Below, piece by piece: positions 14,667 through 22,543 of a stretch of DNA of 64,000 nt; position 1 is the stretch's first letter, and the number at the start of each line of letters is the position of its first letter. Made by a program: the position numbers and the translations under genes. The notes below the pieces were generated by a model, which ran no database searches, was not told the DNA's origin, and saw only the letters and a program-made list of their open reading frames with translations. This DNA is from Nonomuraea gerenzanensis (GTDB lineage: Bacteria > Actinomycetota > Actinomycetes > Streptosporangiales > Streptosporangiaceae): assembly GCF_020215645.1 (NCBI RefSeq), contig NZ_CP084058.1:8308001-8372000 (forward strand). Reading direction: 5' to 3'.

Positions 14667-15193
14667 CGGTGCGTCTCCTTCGCCTCGGCCGGATCCATGA
14701 CGGGAAGGTTCGGCGCCAGCTCGGGCGCCAGCGCGCGCAACCGCGCCAGGGCGTGGTGCGTCTGGCTCTTCACGGTGCCGACCGAGCACTCCATCAGGTC
14801 GGCGACGTCGCGCTCGGTCCGGTCCTCGAAGAAGCGCAGGACGAGCACCGCGCGCTGCTTGGGCGTGAGCCGCATCAGCGCCTGCCGGAGGGTGATCCGC
14901 AGCACGGCCGCGTCCTCCGGCCAGTGGGCCCGCTCGGGGGGCTCCGCGCTCGACACCTCGCCGGAGGCGCGCCGCCGGCGCCACGAGATGTACTGGTTCA
15001 CCATGGCCCTGCGCGCGTACAGGTCGAGCTTGTCGATGTGGCGTAACTTCGGCCAGCGCGCGATCATCCGGACCAGCACGCTCTGCACGAGGTCCTCGGC
15101 GAGATGCTCCTCGCCGGTGAGCAGGTAGGCCAGCCGCAGCAACGAGCGCTGGTGAGCATCGACGAACGCCCGGAAGCCGGCATTGCGATCCAA
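14663..15193 (-). CDS. ECF RNA polymerase sigma factor (actinobacterial SigE-family)
   Basis: The 176-residue protein has region 2 (LLRLAYLLTGEEHLAEDLVQSVLVRM, QYISWRRRR) and region 4 (LTPKQRAVLVLRFFEDRTERDVADLMECSVGTVKSQTHHALARL). The start is a TTG at 15193, chosen because GAGGAGAG lies 4-6 bases upstream and gives the full first helix. Translational coupling to the membrane-anchored binding protein suggests that partner controls it. It is divergent from the DUF2804 gene across ~110 bp. Confidence 0.9.
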   Translation of the reverse strand: MDRNAGFRAFVDAHQRSLLRLAYLLTGEEHLAEDLVQSVLVRMIARWPKLRHIDKLDLYARRAMVNQYISWRRRRASGEVSSAEPPERAHWPEDAAVLRITLRQALMRLTPKQRAVLVLRFFEDRTERDVADLMECSVGTVKSQTHHALARLRALAPELAPNLPVMDPAEAKETHR

Positions 15194-15294
15194 CGTCTCT
15201 CCTCAGTTTCGGTCAATCTCCAGACGCTGCCGGAAGGCCGAAAGGTTGGAGCCTGGTCGCAGCCGGGCGCGGACGCCACCGGGCGGCGGGCCGC

Positions 15295-15300
15295 TACTCT
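15295..15300 (+). promoter_or_regulatory. Leaderless -10 element of the DUF2804 gene
   Basis: TACTCT lies exactly 6 bp before ATG 15307 and no ribosome-binding sequence is present, the pattern of a leaderless transcript. Similar TATCGT elements precede the GNAT gene (16336-16341, 7 bp before GTG 16349) and the hydrolase gene (54244-54249, 6 bp before GTG 54256). Confidence 0.5.
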
Positions 15301-15306
15301 GCCCCC

Positions 15307-16290
15307 ATGGTGACGCACGAGCGGGAGATCACGGAGCCCGTCGACCTGTGCCTGCCCGGCGGGCGGCTCAACCCGGAGGCGGTCGGCTGGACGCGGCGCC
15401 CGCTGCACCGGGCCAACCTGCGGGGCTGGGGCCGCACCAAGCGCTGGGAGTACTGGGGCGTGGTCACCCCCGATCACGTGATCGGCCTGGTGGCCTCGTC
15501 GCTCGACTACGCCGGCGTGCACGGGCTGTACGTGCTGGACCGGGCCACCGGCGAGGAGACGTCCAAGGACGTGGTGGTGCCGCTGGCGCGCGGCACGGTG
15601 CTGCCGGAGCGCAGCGGCGCGGGCACCGCGTCGGCACGCGCGAACGGGCTGGCCATCGACATCGGCCAGCACCCGGGGGGCAGCACGGTGCGGGCGGTGG
15701 CGCCCGGCGTGGAGGTCGAGCTGGAGATCCCGGTGCCCGACGGGCACGAGTCGCTCGGCGTCGTGGTGCCCTGGGGTCCCGGCCGCTTCCAGTACACGGT
15801 CAAGGACGTCGGGCGTCCGGTACGCGGCCGGTTGCGGCTCGGGCAGGCCGAGCACGAGATCAGCGAGCGGGACTCCTTCGCCGTGCTGGACCACGGGCGC
15901 GGGCGCTGGCCGTACTCGGTCGTGTGGAACTGGGCGGCGGGCAGCGCGCCGGGGCGGGCCGTCCAGCTCGGCGGCAAGTGGACCGACGGCACCGGGATGA
16001 CGGAGAACGCCCTGTTCGTCGGCGGGCGGCTGCACAAGATCGGCGAGGAGCTGGCGTGGCAGTACGATCGCGGCGACTGGCTGAAGCCGTGGCGGATCAC
16101 GGGCACGCGGGTGGAGGCCGTGTTCACGCCGTTCCACGAGAAGATCTCCCGTACGGAGCTGGGGGTGGTCGGCTCCGAGACGCACCAGTGCTTCGGCCAC
16201 TTCAGCGGACGGGCGCAGGCCGACGACGGCACCTGGATCGACCTCGACGGCCTGACCGGCTGGGCGGAGGAGGCCCGGCAGCGCTGGTGA
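15307..16290 (+). CDS. DUF2804 family protein
   Basis: The 327-residue cytosolic protein matches DUF2804 by its landmarks: an opening that ends in GWTRRPLHRANL, the pair KRWEYWGV and GRWPYSVVWNWAAG, and a C-terminal HQCFGHFSGR. The fold is expected to be mostly beta and no enzymatic role is established. It stands alone between a divergent sigma gene and a GNAT gene. The absence of a ribosome site and a -10-like hexamer 6 bp upstream suggest leaderless translation. Confidence 0.8.
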   Translation: MVTHEREITEPVDLCLPGGRLNPEAVGWTRRPLHRANLRGWGRTKRWEYWGVVTPDHVIGLVASSLDYAGVHGLYVLDRATGEETSKDVVVPLARGTVLPERSGAGTASARANGLAIDIGQHPGGSTVRAVAPGVEVELEIPVPDGHESLGVVVPWGPGRFQYTVKDVGRPVRGRLRLGQAEHEISERDSFAVLDHGRGRWPYSVVWNWAAGSAPGRAVQLGGKWTDGTGMTENALFVGGRLHKIGEELAWQYDRGDWLKPWRITGTRVEAVFTPFHEKISRTELGVVGSETHQCFGHFSGRAQADDGTWIDLDGLTGWAEEARQRW

Positions 16291-16348
16291 CCTCTGGTGC
16301 CGCCGGACGGGCGGGCCAGGGGCGGGGCGACGCACTATCGTGCGAACC

Positions 16349-17239
16349 GTGAGCGACGTGATCGAAGCCCACCGCGAGCGCGTGCGAGCCGCCGACCCCC
16401 TGGTCACCGTCGCGGACCTCGGCGGCGCCGACCTCATCGAGACCGCAGACGCCCTCGGCGCACCCTCGGTGACCGTGGCCGCGCCCGACGCCCCGACCGT
16501 GCGCTGGGGCCCGCTGACCACCCACACCCTGCACGCCAGGGTCGCGGGCGGCGACCCGGCGAGGGCACTCGGCCACCTCCTCGACCGCTGGATCTCCACC
16601 CTCCACACCGAACCGGACGCCGGGCTCGTCGTGAGCTGGCCGAGCCGGGACACCGCGCCGGTCGCGGCCCTGGTCAGGCGGGGCTTCGCGCCGCGCACCG
16701 TGCTCGCCGTCCGCCTCGCCCCCGCCTCGGCCGCCCCCGCCCGGCCGTCCCCCGGCGTGCGGCGGGCCGAGTGGGACGATCTGGACGTGATGTGCCGCCT
16801 GTACCTGGAGCTGATCGACTACGAGGCGCAGTTCGGCTGGGTGCCGCCGGCGCTGCCCTCGACGGCCGCCGCCGCCCGGGCCGAGCTGGCGGGCAAGCTC
16901 GCCCGCGGCGACGGCTGGTGCTGGCTGGCCGAGCGGGACGGCGAGGTCACCGGCATGCTCTCCGTCCACCACCCCGATCACGCCGGACAGATCGCCCCCG
17001 CCGTGCGGGCCTCCCCCGTGGCCTACGTCGGCTCCCTCTACGCGCGGCCCGGCAGCAGGGGCCGCGGCACCGGCGCCGTGCTGGCCGGCCACGCGCACGC
17101 CGTGGTGGCGGCGGCGGGCGTCGAGACCGTGCTGGTGCACTACGTGGCCGCGAACCCGCTGTCCGTGCCCTTCTGGTCCCGCCAGGGTTACCGGCCGCTG
17201 GTCACGACGTGGGGGCGGTGGCTGCGGCAGCCGGTGTAG
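16349..17239 (+). CDS. GNAT-family N-acetyltransferase
   Basis: The ~296-residue protein has two related halves; the second, from about residue 160, contains the GNAT core. It reads WCWLAERDGEVTGMLSV, then AYVGSLYARPGSRGRGTGAVLAGHAH (acetyl-CoA pyrophosphate loop R-G-R-G-T-G) and a final FWSRQGYRPL. I chose GTG 16349 because TATCGT lies 7 bp before it, fitting a leaderless start; GTG 16340 is also open. The acceptor substrate is unknown. A 15-bp tandem repeat follows the stop. Confidence 0.82.
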   Translation: MSDVIEAHRERVRAADPLVTVADLGGADLIETADALGAPSVTVAAPDAPTVRWGPLTTHTLHARVAGGDPARALGHLLDRWISTLHTEPDAGLVVSWPSRDTAPVAALVRRGFAPRTVLAVRLAPASAAPARPSPGVRRAEWDDLDVMCRLYLELIDYEAQFGWVPPALPSTAAAARAELAGKLARGDGWCWLAERDGEVTGMLSVHHPDHAGQIAPAVRASPVAYVGSLYARPGSRGRGTGAVLAGHAHAVVAAAGVETVLVHYVAANPLSVPFWSRQGYRPLVTTWGRWLRQPV

Positions 17240-17247
17240 GCGCGGCG

Positions 17248-17307
17248 GATGCAGGTGGGGCCGATGCAGGCACGGCCGATGCAGGTGGGGCCGATGCAGG
17301 TGGGGCC
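17248..17307 (+). repeat. Four tandem copies of a 15-bp unit
   Basis: The unit GATGCAGGTGGGGCC occurs at 17248, 17263 (three changes), 17278 and 17293, with a degenerate fifth copy at 17308. The array fills the short gap between the convergent GNAT and VOC genes. It has no obvious coding role. Confidence 0.85.
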
Positions 17308-17327
17308 GGTGCCGTCACTGCCGGTGG

Positions 17328-17945
17328 TCACTCCGGCAGTTCGCTGCCCGCCTGTTCGCGTACCAGGTAGTCGGCGTACCAGTCCGGCCAGTCCGGGTCC
17401 TCGGCGCCCAGGCGCGCCTCGTGCTCGCCGTGCGCGGCGGCGGCGCGGCGCAGCGCCGCCGCCAGGTCGGCGGTGGAGGCGAACGTGGTGGCGGACGCGT
17501 CCAGCCGCCCCGGCAGCCGGGTGGTGACCTCCTGGAGGACCCAGCCGTTGCCGTCCGGGTCGCTGAAGGACAGGAACGAGCCGTAGCTGCCGCGCGCCGG
17601 GTCCGGCCCGGCCACCCGGGCGTCGGGGCCCGCGTGGTGGAAGACGCCCCCTGCGTCGTGGAAGACCTCGCTCGGGTTCGCGCCGAGCCGCCGGAGCTCA
17701 CCGTGCGCGGCCACGATGTCATCGACGACCAGGTGCAGCCCCTGCGCGGAGCCCGGCGCCTGGGAGGTGACCGAGGTGCCGAAGATGACCGAGGCCGGCG
17801 AGCCGGGCGGGGTCACCTGCACCACCCGGAAGTCCTCGGAGGTGGCGAGGTCGGCGTCCAGCCGCCACCCCAGCCCCGTGTAGAAGTCCTTGGCCCCGTC
17901 GACGTCCGTGACGGGCACCACGACGACTTCGAGTTTCATGTCCAT
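17328..17945 (-). CDS. VOC-family (glyoxalase/bleomycin-resistance-like) protein
   Basis: The 205-residue protein starts at ATG 17945 (a second ATG at 17939 is close). The VOC half motifs are clear: LEVVVVPVTDVDGAKDFYTGLGWRL at the start, then HLVVDDI and SFSDPDGNGWVLQEV. About 65 residues beyond the VOC domain form a helical C-terminal extension rich in Ala and Asp/Trp. It lies on the same strand downstream of the SnoaL-like and SDR genes but is separated from them by a hairpin. The substrate is unknown. Confidence 0.82.
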   Translation of the reverse strand: MDMKLEVVVVPVTDVDGAKDFYTGLGWRLDADLATSEDFRVVQVTPPGSPASVIFGTSVTSQAPGSAQGLHLVVDDIVAAHGELRRLGANPSEVFHDAGGVFHHAGPDARVAGPDPARGSYGSFLSFSDPDGNGWVLQEVTTRLPGRLDASATTFASTADLAAALRRAAAAHGEHEARLGAEDPDWPDWYADYLVREQAGSELPE

Positions 17946-17973
17946 GATTCGCGCCCCCTGCGCTGATGAGAGT

Positions 17974-17993
17974 GGCCGGCGTGACATCCGGCC
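17974..17993 (-). terminator. Hairpin between the SnoaL-like and VOC genes
   Basis: GGCCGG and CCGGCC form a 6-bp stem around an 8-nt loop, followed on the other strand side by T-rich bases. It is a weak candidate terminator for the SDR/SnoaL-like operon. Confidence 0.35.
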
Positions 17994-18017
17994 TTTCCCG
18001 GTACGGGTCGTTGGTGG

Positions 18018-18383
18018 TCATTCGAGGCGGGAGACCTGGTAGTGGGCGATGCGCCAGCCCTCGGCCGTCCGGCGTACCAGCACGCTGAGCCACGCGTGCA
18101 GGGTGGGCCGGTCGGTGAAGGAGAAGTCCACGGCCAGGTAGCCGAGGACGAGGCCGGCGGCGAGCGCCCGGGTCTCCAGGATGCGGTAGCCGGCGCTCAG
18201 GCCGGGTGGCTGGGAGTCGTAGTAGGCGGCGATGCCGGGCCTGCCGACGCTGTACGGGCGCAGCCCCTGGAAGATCGCGTCCTCGGTGAACAGGGCGGCG
18301 ACCTGCTGCGGCCGGTGCGTGCCGACGCCCGCCCGCCACTGGTCCATGACGTCCCTGAGCACTGTCTCCATATCCGTGTTCAT
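18018..18383 (-). CDS. SnoaL-like (NTF2-fold) protein
   Basis: The 121-residue protein has the NTF2/SnoaL pattern: DVMDQWRAGVGTHRPQQVAALFTEDAIFQGL, AYY in the pocket region, and the final VRRTAEGWRIAHYQVSRL strand typical of this fold. It begins 2 bp after the SDR stop, so the two are one operon. Members include cyclases, isomerases, hydratases and non-enzymatic binders, so no reaction can be assigned. Confidence 0.82.
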   Translation of the reverse strand: MNTDMETVLRDVMDQWRAGVGTHRPQQVAALFTEDAIFQGLRPYSVGRPGIAAYYDSQPPGLSAGYRILETRALAAGLVLGYLAVDFSFTDRPTLHAWLSVLVRRTAEGWRIAHYQVSRLE

Positions 18384-18385
18384 GC

Positions 18386-19099
18386 TCAGTGACCGGCGCT
18401 CATACCGCCGTCGACGTGCAGGATCTCGCCGGTGACGAAGGGCGCGTGCTCCAGGAAGAGCACGGCGTCCACGACGTCGCCCAGCTCGCCCATCCGGCGC
18501 ACCGGATGCAGCGCCGCCAGGGATTCGTGCGTCTCCTCGGGGTGCATGGGCGTCTTGATGGAGCCCGGCGAGACGGCGTTGACGCGGATGCCACGCGTGG
18601 CGTACTCGATGGCCAGGGACTTGGTGGCGGCCTGCAGGCCGCCCTTGGTCAGCGAGGCCAGCACGGACGGGACCCGCGCGTCGGCGTTGTCGACCAGGCT
18701 CGTGGTGATGGTGACGACGTGGCCGCCGCCCTGATCGAGCATGCGGGCGACGGCGAGCTGGGTGGGGTGGAAGAAGCCGTCGAGGTTCACACCGCGCACG
18801 GCGGTGTAGTCGTCGCCGGTGTAGTCGGTGAACGGCTTGGCGACGAAGATGCCCGCGTTGTTGACCAGGGTGTCCAGGCGGCCGAACCGTTCCACGGCCG
18901 CGGCGACCGCGCGCTCGGCGGTGGCCCGGTCGGCCACGTCGCCCTGGACGGTGACGAGGTCCGGGTCGGTGGACGGGGCTATGGTGCGGGAGACGGCGAC
19001 GACGGCGTGGCCGAGCTTGCGGTAGGCCTCGACGACGCCGGCGCCGATGCCCTGGGAGGCGCCGGTGACGAGGATGACCTTCTGCTGCTGAGTGCTCAT
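18386..19099 (-). CDS. SDR-family protein lacking the catalytic tyrosine
   Basis: The 237-residue protein has the Rossmann motif TGASQGIG (12-19), LVNNAG at about 78-83, and the C-terminal FVTGEILHVDGGMSAGH typical of classical SDRs. The active-site serine is at 134 (TTS) and the lysine at 152, but the position four before that lysine is Ala148 (ASLTK) instead of Tyr. Classical YxxxK chemistry is therefore not possible unless another residue substitutes. It precedes the SnoaL-like gene and follows a 20-bp palindrome. It could be a non-canonical reductase or a binding protein. Confidence 0.85.
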   Translation of the reverse strand: MSTQQQKVILVTGASQGIGAGVVEAYRKLGHAVVAVSRTIAPSTDPDLVTVQGDVADRATAERAVAAAVERFGRLDTLVNNAGIFVAKPFTDYTGDDYTAVRGVNLDGFFHPTQLAVARMLDQGGGHVVTITTSLVDNADARVPSVLASLTKGGLQAATKSLAIEYATRGIRVNAVSPGSIKTPMHPEETHESLAALHPVRRMGELGDVVDAVLFLEHAPFVTGEILHVDGGMSAGH

Positions 19100-19118
19100 G
19101 ATGACCCTTCCTCCTTTG

Positions 19119-19138
19119 ATAGACGATCGGTCGTCTAT
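19119..19138. promoter_or_regulatory. 20-bp inverted repeat before the SDR gene
   Basis: ATAGACGA-TCGG-TCGTCTAT has perfect 8-bp arms and a 4-bp centre, ending 20 bp before the SDR start. The form is typical of TetR-family operators. A TetR gene lies 1.1 kb away at 20223-20843, so it is the first candidate to bind here; the LysR product next door is the alternative. Confidence 0.55.
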
Positions 19139-19214
19139 TCACGTGCCTGAAGATAGGCCACCAGGTCACCGTGATGCCAGGACTGGAAAGCTCTCAGCTA
19201 GGAGGTTGATCCTC

Positions 19215-20126
19215 TCAGTGCCGGTGCGGGTCGTCCTCGGGCAGCCAGGCGTCCCGGTCGTGGATGCCGAGGTCGCCGTCGGCGCGCAGGGCCTCCACGA
19301 CGTCCAGGACCGAGGTGCGGTCCTCGTCGCGCCGCCACACCAGCGACCAGGTCCAGTAGACCCGCGGCGCGACGACCTGCCGCCGCACCAGGTCCGGGGG
19401 CAGCGGTGCGGTCTGGCCCTTGGGCGAGTTGACGACGGGGCGGCGGCAGCGCCGCACGTGGTCGAAGAAGGCCGGGCCGGTGATGCCGCCGTCGGCGATG
19501 CGCACCGCGCGGGCGCCGGTGCCGGCGGCCATCTCCTCGGCGAAGGCGTTCCACGACGACCAGGAGGTGACGTCGTCGTCGAGCAGGATGCTGGTGCGCG
19601 CGGCCGGGACGTCACCGGTGTCCTGCCCGGTGGCCACCGCGTAGAGCCGGTCGGCGCCGATGAGCTGGGCGTTCAGGCCGCGTTCCGCCAGGTCGCGGGC
19701 GCGTACCCAGCAGACCGCCAGATCGAGGCCGCCGTCGGCGACGCGGGCGGCCTGGGTGTGCGAGGGCGCTACCCAGGCGTCGAGGTGCACCTGGGCCACC
19801 GCCGCCGTACGGGCGCCCAGGTCAGGCGGCAGCCAGTTGACGTAGCCGAGCCTGACCGGCTCCGAGCCGGACAGCCTGCGGGCGCGGCTGCGCAGGTCGT
19901 CGGCGCGCTCCAGCAGGGCCCGGGCGTCCGCCAGCAGCGCCGCGCCGGCCGGGGTGAGCGACACCGAGCGGCGGTCGCGGTCGAACAGGCGCACGCCGAG
20001 GTCCCGTTCGAGCGCCTTGATCTGCTGGGACAGCGAAGGGCCTGCGATCAGCAGCCGGGCGGCGGCGCGGCCGAAGTTCAGCTCCTCGGCGACGGCGACG
20101 AAGTATCTAAGCTGGCGCAGCTCCAC
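19215..20126 (-). CDS. LysR-family transcriptional regulator
   Basis: The 303-residue protein starts at GTG 20126 with ELRQLRYFVAVAEELNFGRAAARL and QQIKALERDLGVRLFDRDRRSVSLT, a complete LysR winged helix. A two-lobed effector domain follows. The C terminus ends in a His/Asp-rich stretch. It lies upstream of the SDR gene on the same strand, with ~115 bp between them. Its ligand is unknown. Confidence 0.88.
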   Translation of the reverse strand: MELRQLRYFVAVAEELNFGRAAARLLIAGPSLSQQIKALERDLGVRLFDRDRRSVSLTPAGAALLADARALLERADDLRSRARRLSGSEPVRLGYVNWLPPDLGARTAAVAQVHLDAWVAPSHTQAARVADGGLDLAVCWVRARDLAERGLNAQLIGADRLYAVATGQDTGDVPAARTSILLDDDVTSWSSWNAFAEEMAAGTGARAVRIADGGITGPAFFDHVRRCRRPVVNSPKGQTAPLPPDLVRRQVVAPRVYWTWSLVWRRDEDRTSVLDVVEALRADGDLGIHDRDAWLPEDDPHRH

Positions 20127-20222
20127 GCCGCCATGCTACTGGGAGCCTTCGCCTACCAGCGCTGATCCGCCACGCTGCGAGGCCTCGCGCCGGCCGTCCC
20201 GCATGGGGAGCGCACCGGCGCG

Positions 20223-20843
20223 TCAGAGACCGGCGGCCACCTCGCTGGGGGCGCCGGCGCCCAGCAACGCCAGGCAGCTCGCCCACAGGGCGCCCATCCG
20301 CTGCGGGTCGTTGTGCAGCTTGGCGAACAGCACCTGCCCCTCCAGCTGCGCCACCACCGACCGCGCAGCCTGCCGCGTGTCGGCCACGCCCGCCTCCCCC
20401 CGCTCGACGGCCTCGGCGACGACCGTCGCAATCAGCTCGACCTGCGCGTCGAAGATCTCCTGCAGCCGCACGCGGATGGCCTCGGTCTGGGTGCTCAGCT
20501 CCAGCGTCAGATTGCCGAACAGGCATCCCGCGACGCTCCCGCAGGTGCGCTGCCCGGAGCGCAGGGTGGCCTCCGTCGCCTCGAAGAGCTGCCGCAGCCG
20601 CTGCAACGGCGCCTCCTGGCCGTCCAGGATCCGCTTCCAGTCGCGCTCCTGGGCGGCCCAGTGCTCGTCGATGACCGCCAGCGCCAGCGCCTGCTTGGAC
20701 TCGAAGAAGTAGTAGAAGCTGCCCTTCGGCACGCCTGCCGCCTTACAGATCTCGGCCACGCCCAGCGCCGAGTAGCCACGCAGCTCGATGAGCGATCGCG
20801 CGGCGTCGAGGAGCTTGGCCCTGGCATCGCTGGTCCGTCCCAT
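20223..20843 (-). CDS. TetR-family transcriptional regulator
   Basis: The 206-residue protein has the TetR HTH in residues 8-55 (ARAKLLDAARSLIELRGYSALGVAEI, KAAGVPKGSFYYFFESKQALA). An all-helical ligand domain contains QRTCGSVAGCLFGNLTLEL, a TetR_C (QacR/AcuR-like) feature. ATG 20843 is preceded by a perfect 8-bp palindrome GACCGGTC (20859-20866), a possible autoregulatory site. It lies beside the metallo-hydrolase gene that starts at 21004 on the other strand, so that gene is a likely target. Confidence 0.9.
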   Translation of the reverse strand: MGRTSDARAKLLDAARSLIELRGYSALGVAEICKAAGVPKGSFYYFFESKQALALAVIDEHWAAQERDWKRILDGQEAPLQRLRQLFEATEATLRSGQRTCGSVAGCLFGNLTLELSTQTEAIRVRLQEIFDAQVELIATVVAEAVERGEAGVADTRQAARSVVAQLEGQVLFAKLHNDPQRMGALWASCLALLGAGAPSEVAAGL

Positions 20844-21003
20844 CTCTGAAATGTACTTGACCGGTCGGTTACCCCGCTGGCGCGAGGAGGCCCGCGGCGG
20901 TGTGTCGTCCCGTGCGCCGCCACGCGATGAGGGATCCTGAGGACTGTGGGCCCGGAGGTCACACCGGGCCGAGACGTCACCACGTCGAGGAGGCCATGAA
21001 CTC

Positions 21004-21828
21004 GTGCCCGCGAGCGCGCCGACACACCACCACAGGCTGCCCCGGCAGGACTGCGCGGCGACCGTGCTGGGCGGCCCGACGACCGTCATCGACGTCGGCG
21101 GCCTGCGCATCGTCGTGGATCCGACGTTCGACGACCCGGGGCCGCACGGCTACCTCACCAAGACGCGGGGCCCGGCGGTGCGCGAGGACGCGCTGGGGCC
21201 TGTCGAGGTGGTGCTGGTCAGCCACGACGCGCACCCGGACAACCTCGACGACCGGGGCCGCGCCTTCGCCATGGCCGCGCCGCGGGTGCTCACCGTGCCG
21301 GGCGCGGCCGGGCGGCTGGGGCCGCGGGCGGTCGGCCTGCCGGCCTGGACCGCGTTCGCCGTGCCACGCCCGGACGGCGGCGGGGAGCTGACCGTCCTGG
21401 CGGTTCCCGCCGTGCACGGGCCGGAGGACGGCGAGCGCGACGCGGACGGCAACGTCAATTGCGAGGTCACCGGCTTCGTGCTGTCCGGCCAGGGCGTGCC
21501 CACCGTGTACGTGAGCGGCGACAACGCCTCGATCCGGGCCGTGGCGGAGATCGCCCGTCGCGTGCCGGGGATCGACGCGGCGGTGCTCAACGCCGGGGCG
21601 GCTCGCGTCCCGGGCAAGTTCAGGGGGCGGCCGGTGTCGATGAACGGCCACCGGGTAGCGGCCGCCGCCGCGATCCTGGGCGCCCGCGTGGTGGTCCCGG
21701 CCCACTACGACGGGTGGACGCACTTCTCGCAGGGGCGGGCGGAGGTGGAGACGGCGTTCGACGAGGCGGGCCTCGCCGCGCTACTACGCCTGACCGAGCA
21801 CGGCTCCTGGTCGTCACTGCGCGGCTGA
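21004..21828 (+). CDS. MBL-fold protein with a variant metal motif
   Basis: The 274-residue protein starts at GTG 21004, 10 bp after a GAGGAGG site. It has the UlaG-like MBL layout: TVLGGPTTVIDVGGLRIVVDPTFD at the start, PTVYVSGDNAS and VVPAHYDGWTHF later. The metal motif reads SHDAHPDNLDDRG rather than H-x-H-x-D-H, so one His position is replaced and a D-N-L-D cluster is present. This variant looks like a family trait and metal binding may still occur. It is divergent from the TetR gene. The substrate is unknown. Confidence 0.78.
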   Translation: MPASAPTHHHRLPRQDCAATVLGGPTTVIDVGGLRIVVDPTFDDPGPHGYLTKTRGPAVREDALGPVEVVLVSHDAHPDNLDDRGRAFAMAAPRVLTVPGAAGRLGPRAVGLPAWTAFAVPRPDGGGELTVLAVPAVHGPEDGERDADGNVNCEVTGFVLSGQGVPTVYVSGDNASIRAVAEIARRVPGIDAAVLNAGAARVPGKFRGRPVSMNGHRVAAAAAILGARVVVPAHYDGWTHFSQGRAEVETAFDEAGLAALLRLTEHGSWSSLRG

Positions 21829-21834
21829 GGCCCT

Positions 21835-21925
21835 CTGGACGATCAGCCGCTGAAGCCGCCCTCACCCCTGGACGATCAGCCGCTGAAGCCGCCCCCGCCC
21901 CTGGACGATCAGCGGCTGCGGCTGC
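21835..21925. repeat. Three 33-bp tandem repeats at the 3' end of the TOPRIM gene
   Basis: Units starting at 21835, 21868 and 21901 share CTGGACGATCAGCCGCTGAA and a variable C-rich end. The third copy contains the stop codon of the TOPRIM gene, so the other two are duplicates of its coding end placed downstream, each repeating the same TGA context. Confidence 0.85.
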
Positions 21926-22487
21926 CCAGCAGGTGGGTCATCAGCAGGTCCAGCGGACGCGGGACCCGATCGAGATCGAGCGCCGCGACGAGCAGCCCCG
22001 AATAGCGGATCTTGCGCCCGCTGCCCGCCCCCATGAACCGGCGCAACTGAGCATGCGTGTTGCTCCCCCGCCACGCGGGCTGCCTCTGCATCGTACGGAA
22101 CGACCCCAGCTCACCTCCCGCCTCGACGACCTGCTCGACGGCATCGGTACCGAGGGCACGGATCAGCTCGTCCTCCAGGTCGGCGACGCACACGAAGAAC
22201 CCGAGCGCCTCCAGCCCGCTCCGGCCGAGCCCGGCCCCGAGGCCGGCCCGCTCGATGGCCCGGCTGAAGTCCCCCTCCTCCCCCATGTCGCACAGCCCCG
22301 CCAGCCGGAGATCATGACCGGCGGGCCCGTATTCGCGCAGGTACGTCCCGATGTTGGTGGCACCGCCCATCGCCACGAGGGAGATGCCTTCGGCCGCCAG
22401 GTCGAGGCCGCGGCGCTCGGCCAGCACCTCGACGGCCGCCTGGTCGCTGGCTCCTTCGACCAGGACCACGGTGTGCGTGTCGCTCAT
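21909..22487 (-). CDS. Orphan TOPRIM protein (OLD-nuclease-like)
   Basis: The 192-residue protein has TOPRIM landmarks: VVLVEGASDQAAVEVLAERRG with the catalytic Glu, then VAMGGATNIGTYL, and LAGLCDMGEEGDFSRAIE in place of the usual DxD. OLD-family proteins normally carry an N-terminal ABC-type ATPase; here only the TOPRIM part is present and no ATPase or Gabija-like helicase is adjacent. The C-terminal half matches actinobacterial stand-alone proteins of this kind. A nuclease or nucleotidyl role is possible but unproven. Confidence 0.7.
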   Translation of the reverse strand: MSDTHTVVLVEGASDQAAVEVLAERRGLDLAAEGISLVAMGGATNIGTYLREYGPAGHDLRLAGLCDMGEEGDFSRAIERAGLGAGLGRSGLEALGFFVCVADLEDELIRALGTDAVEQVVEAGGELGSFRTMQRQPAWRGSNTHAQLRRFMGAGSGRKIRYSGLLVAALDLDRVPRPLDLLMTHLLGSRSR

Positions 22488-22543
22488 GACCCAAGCCTGG
22501 CACCCCGGCCCGCGGCCGTCGCGGGCCACCCCCGGATCTGGGA

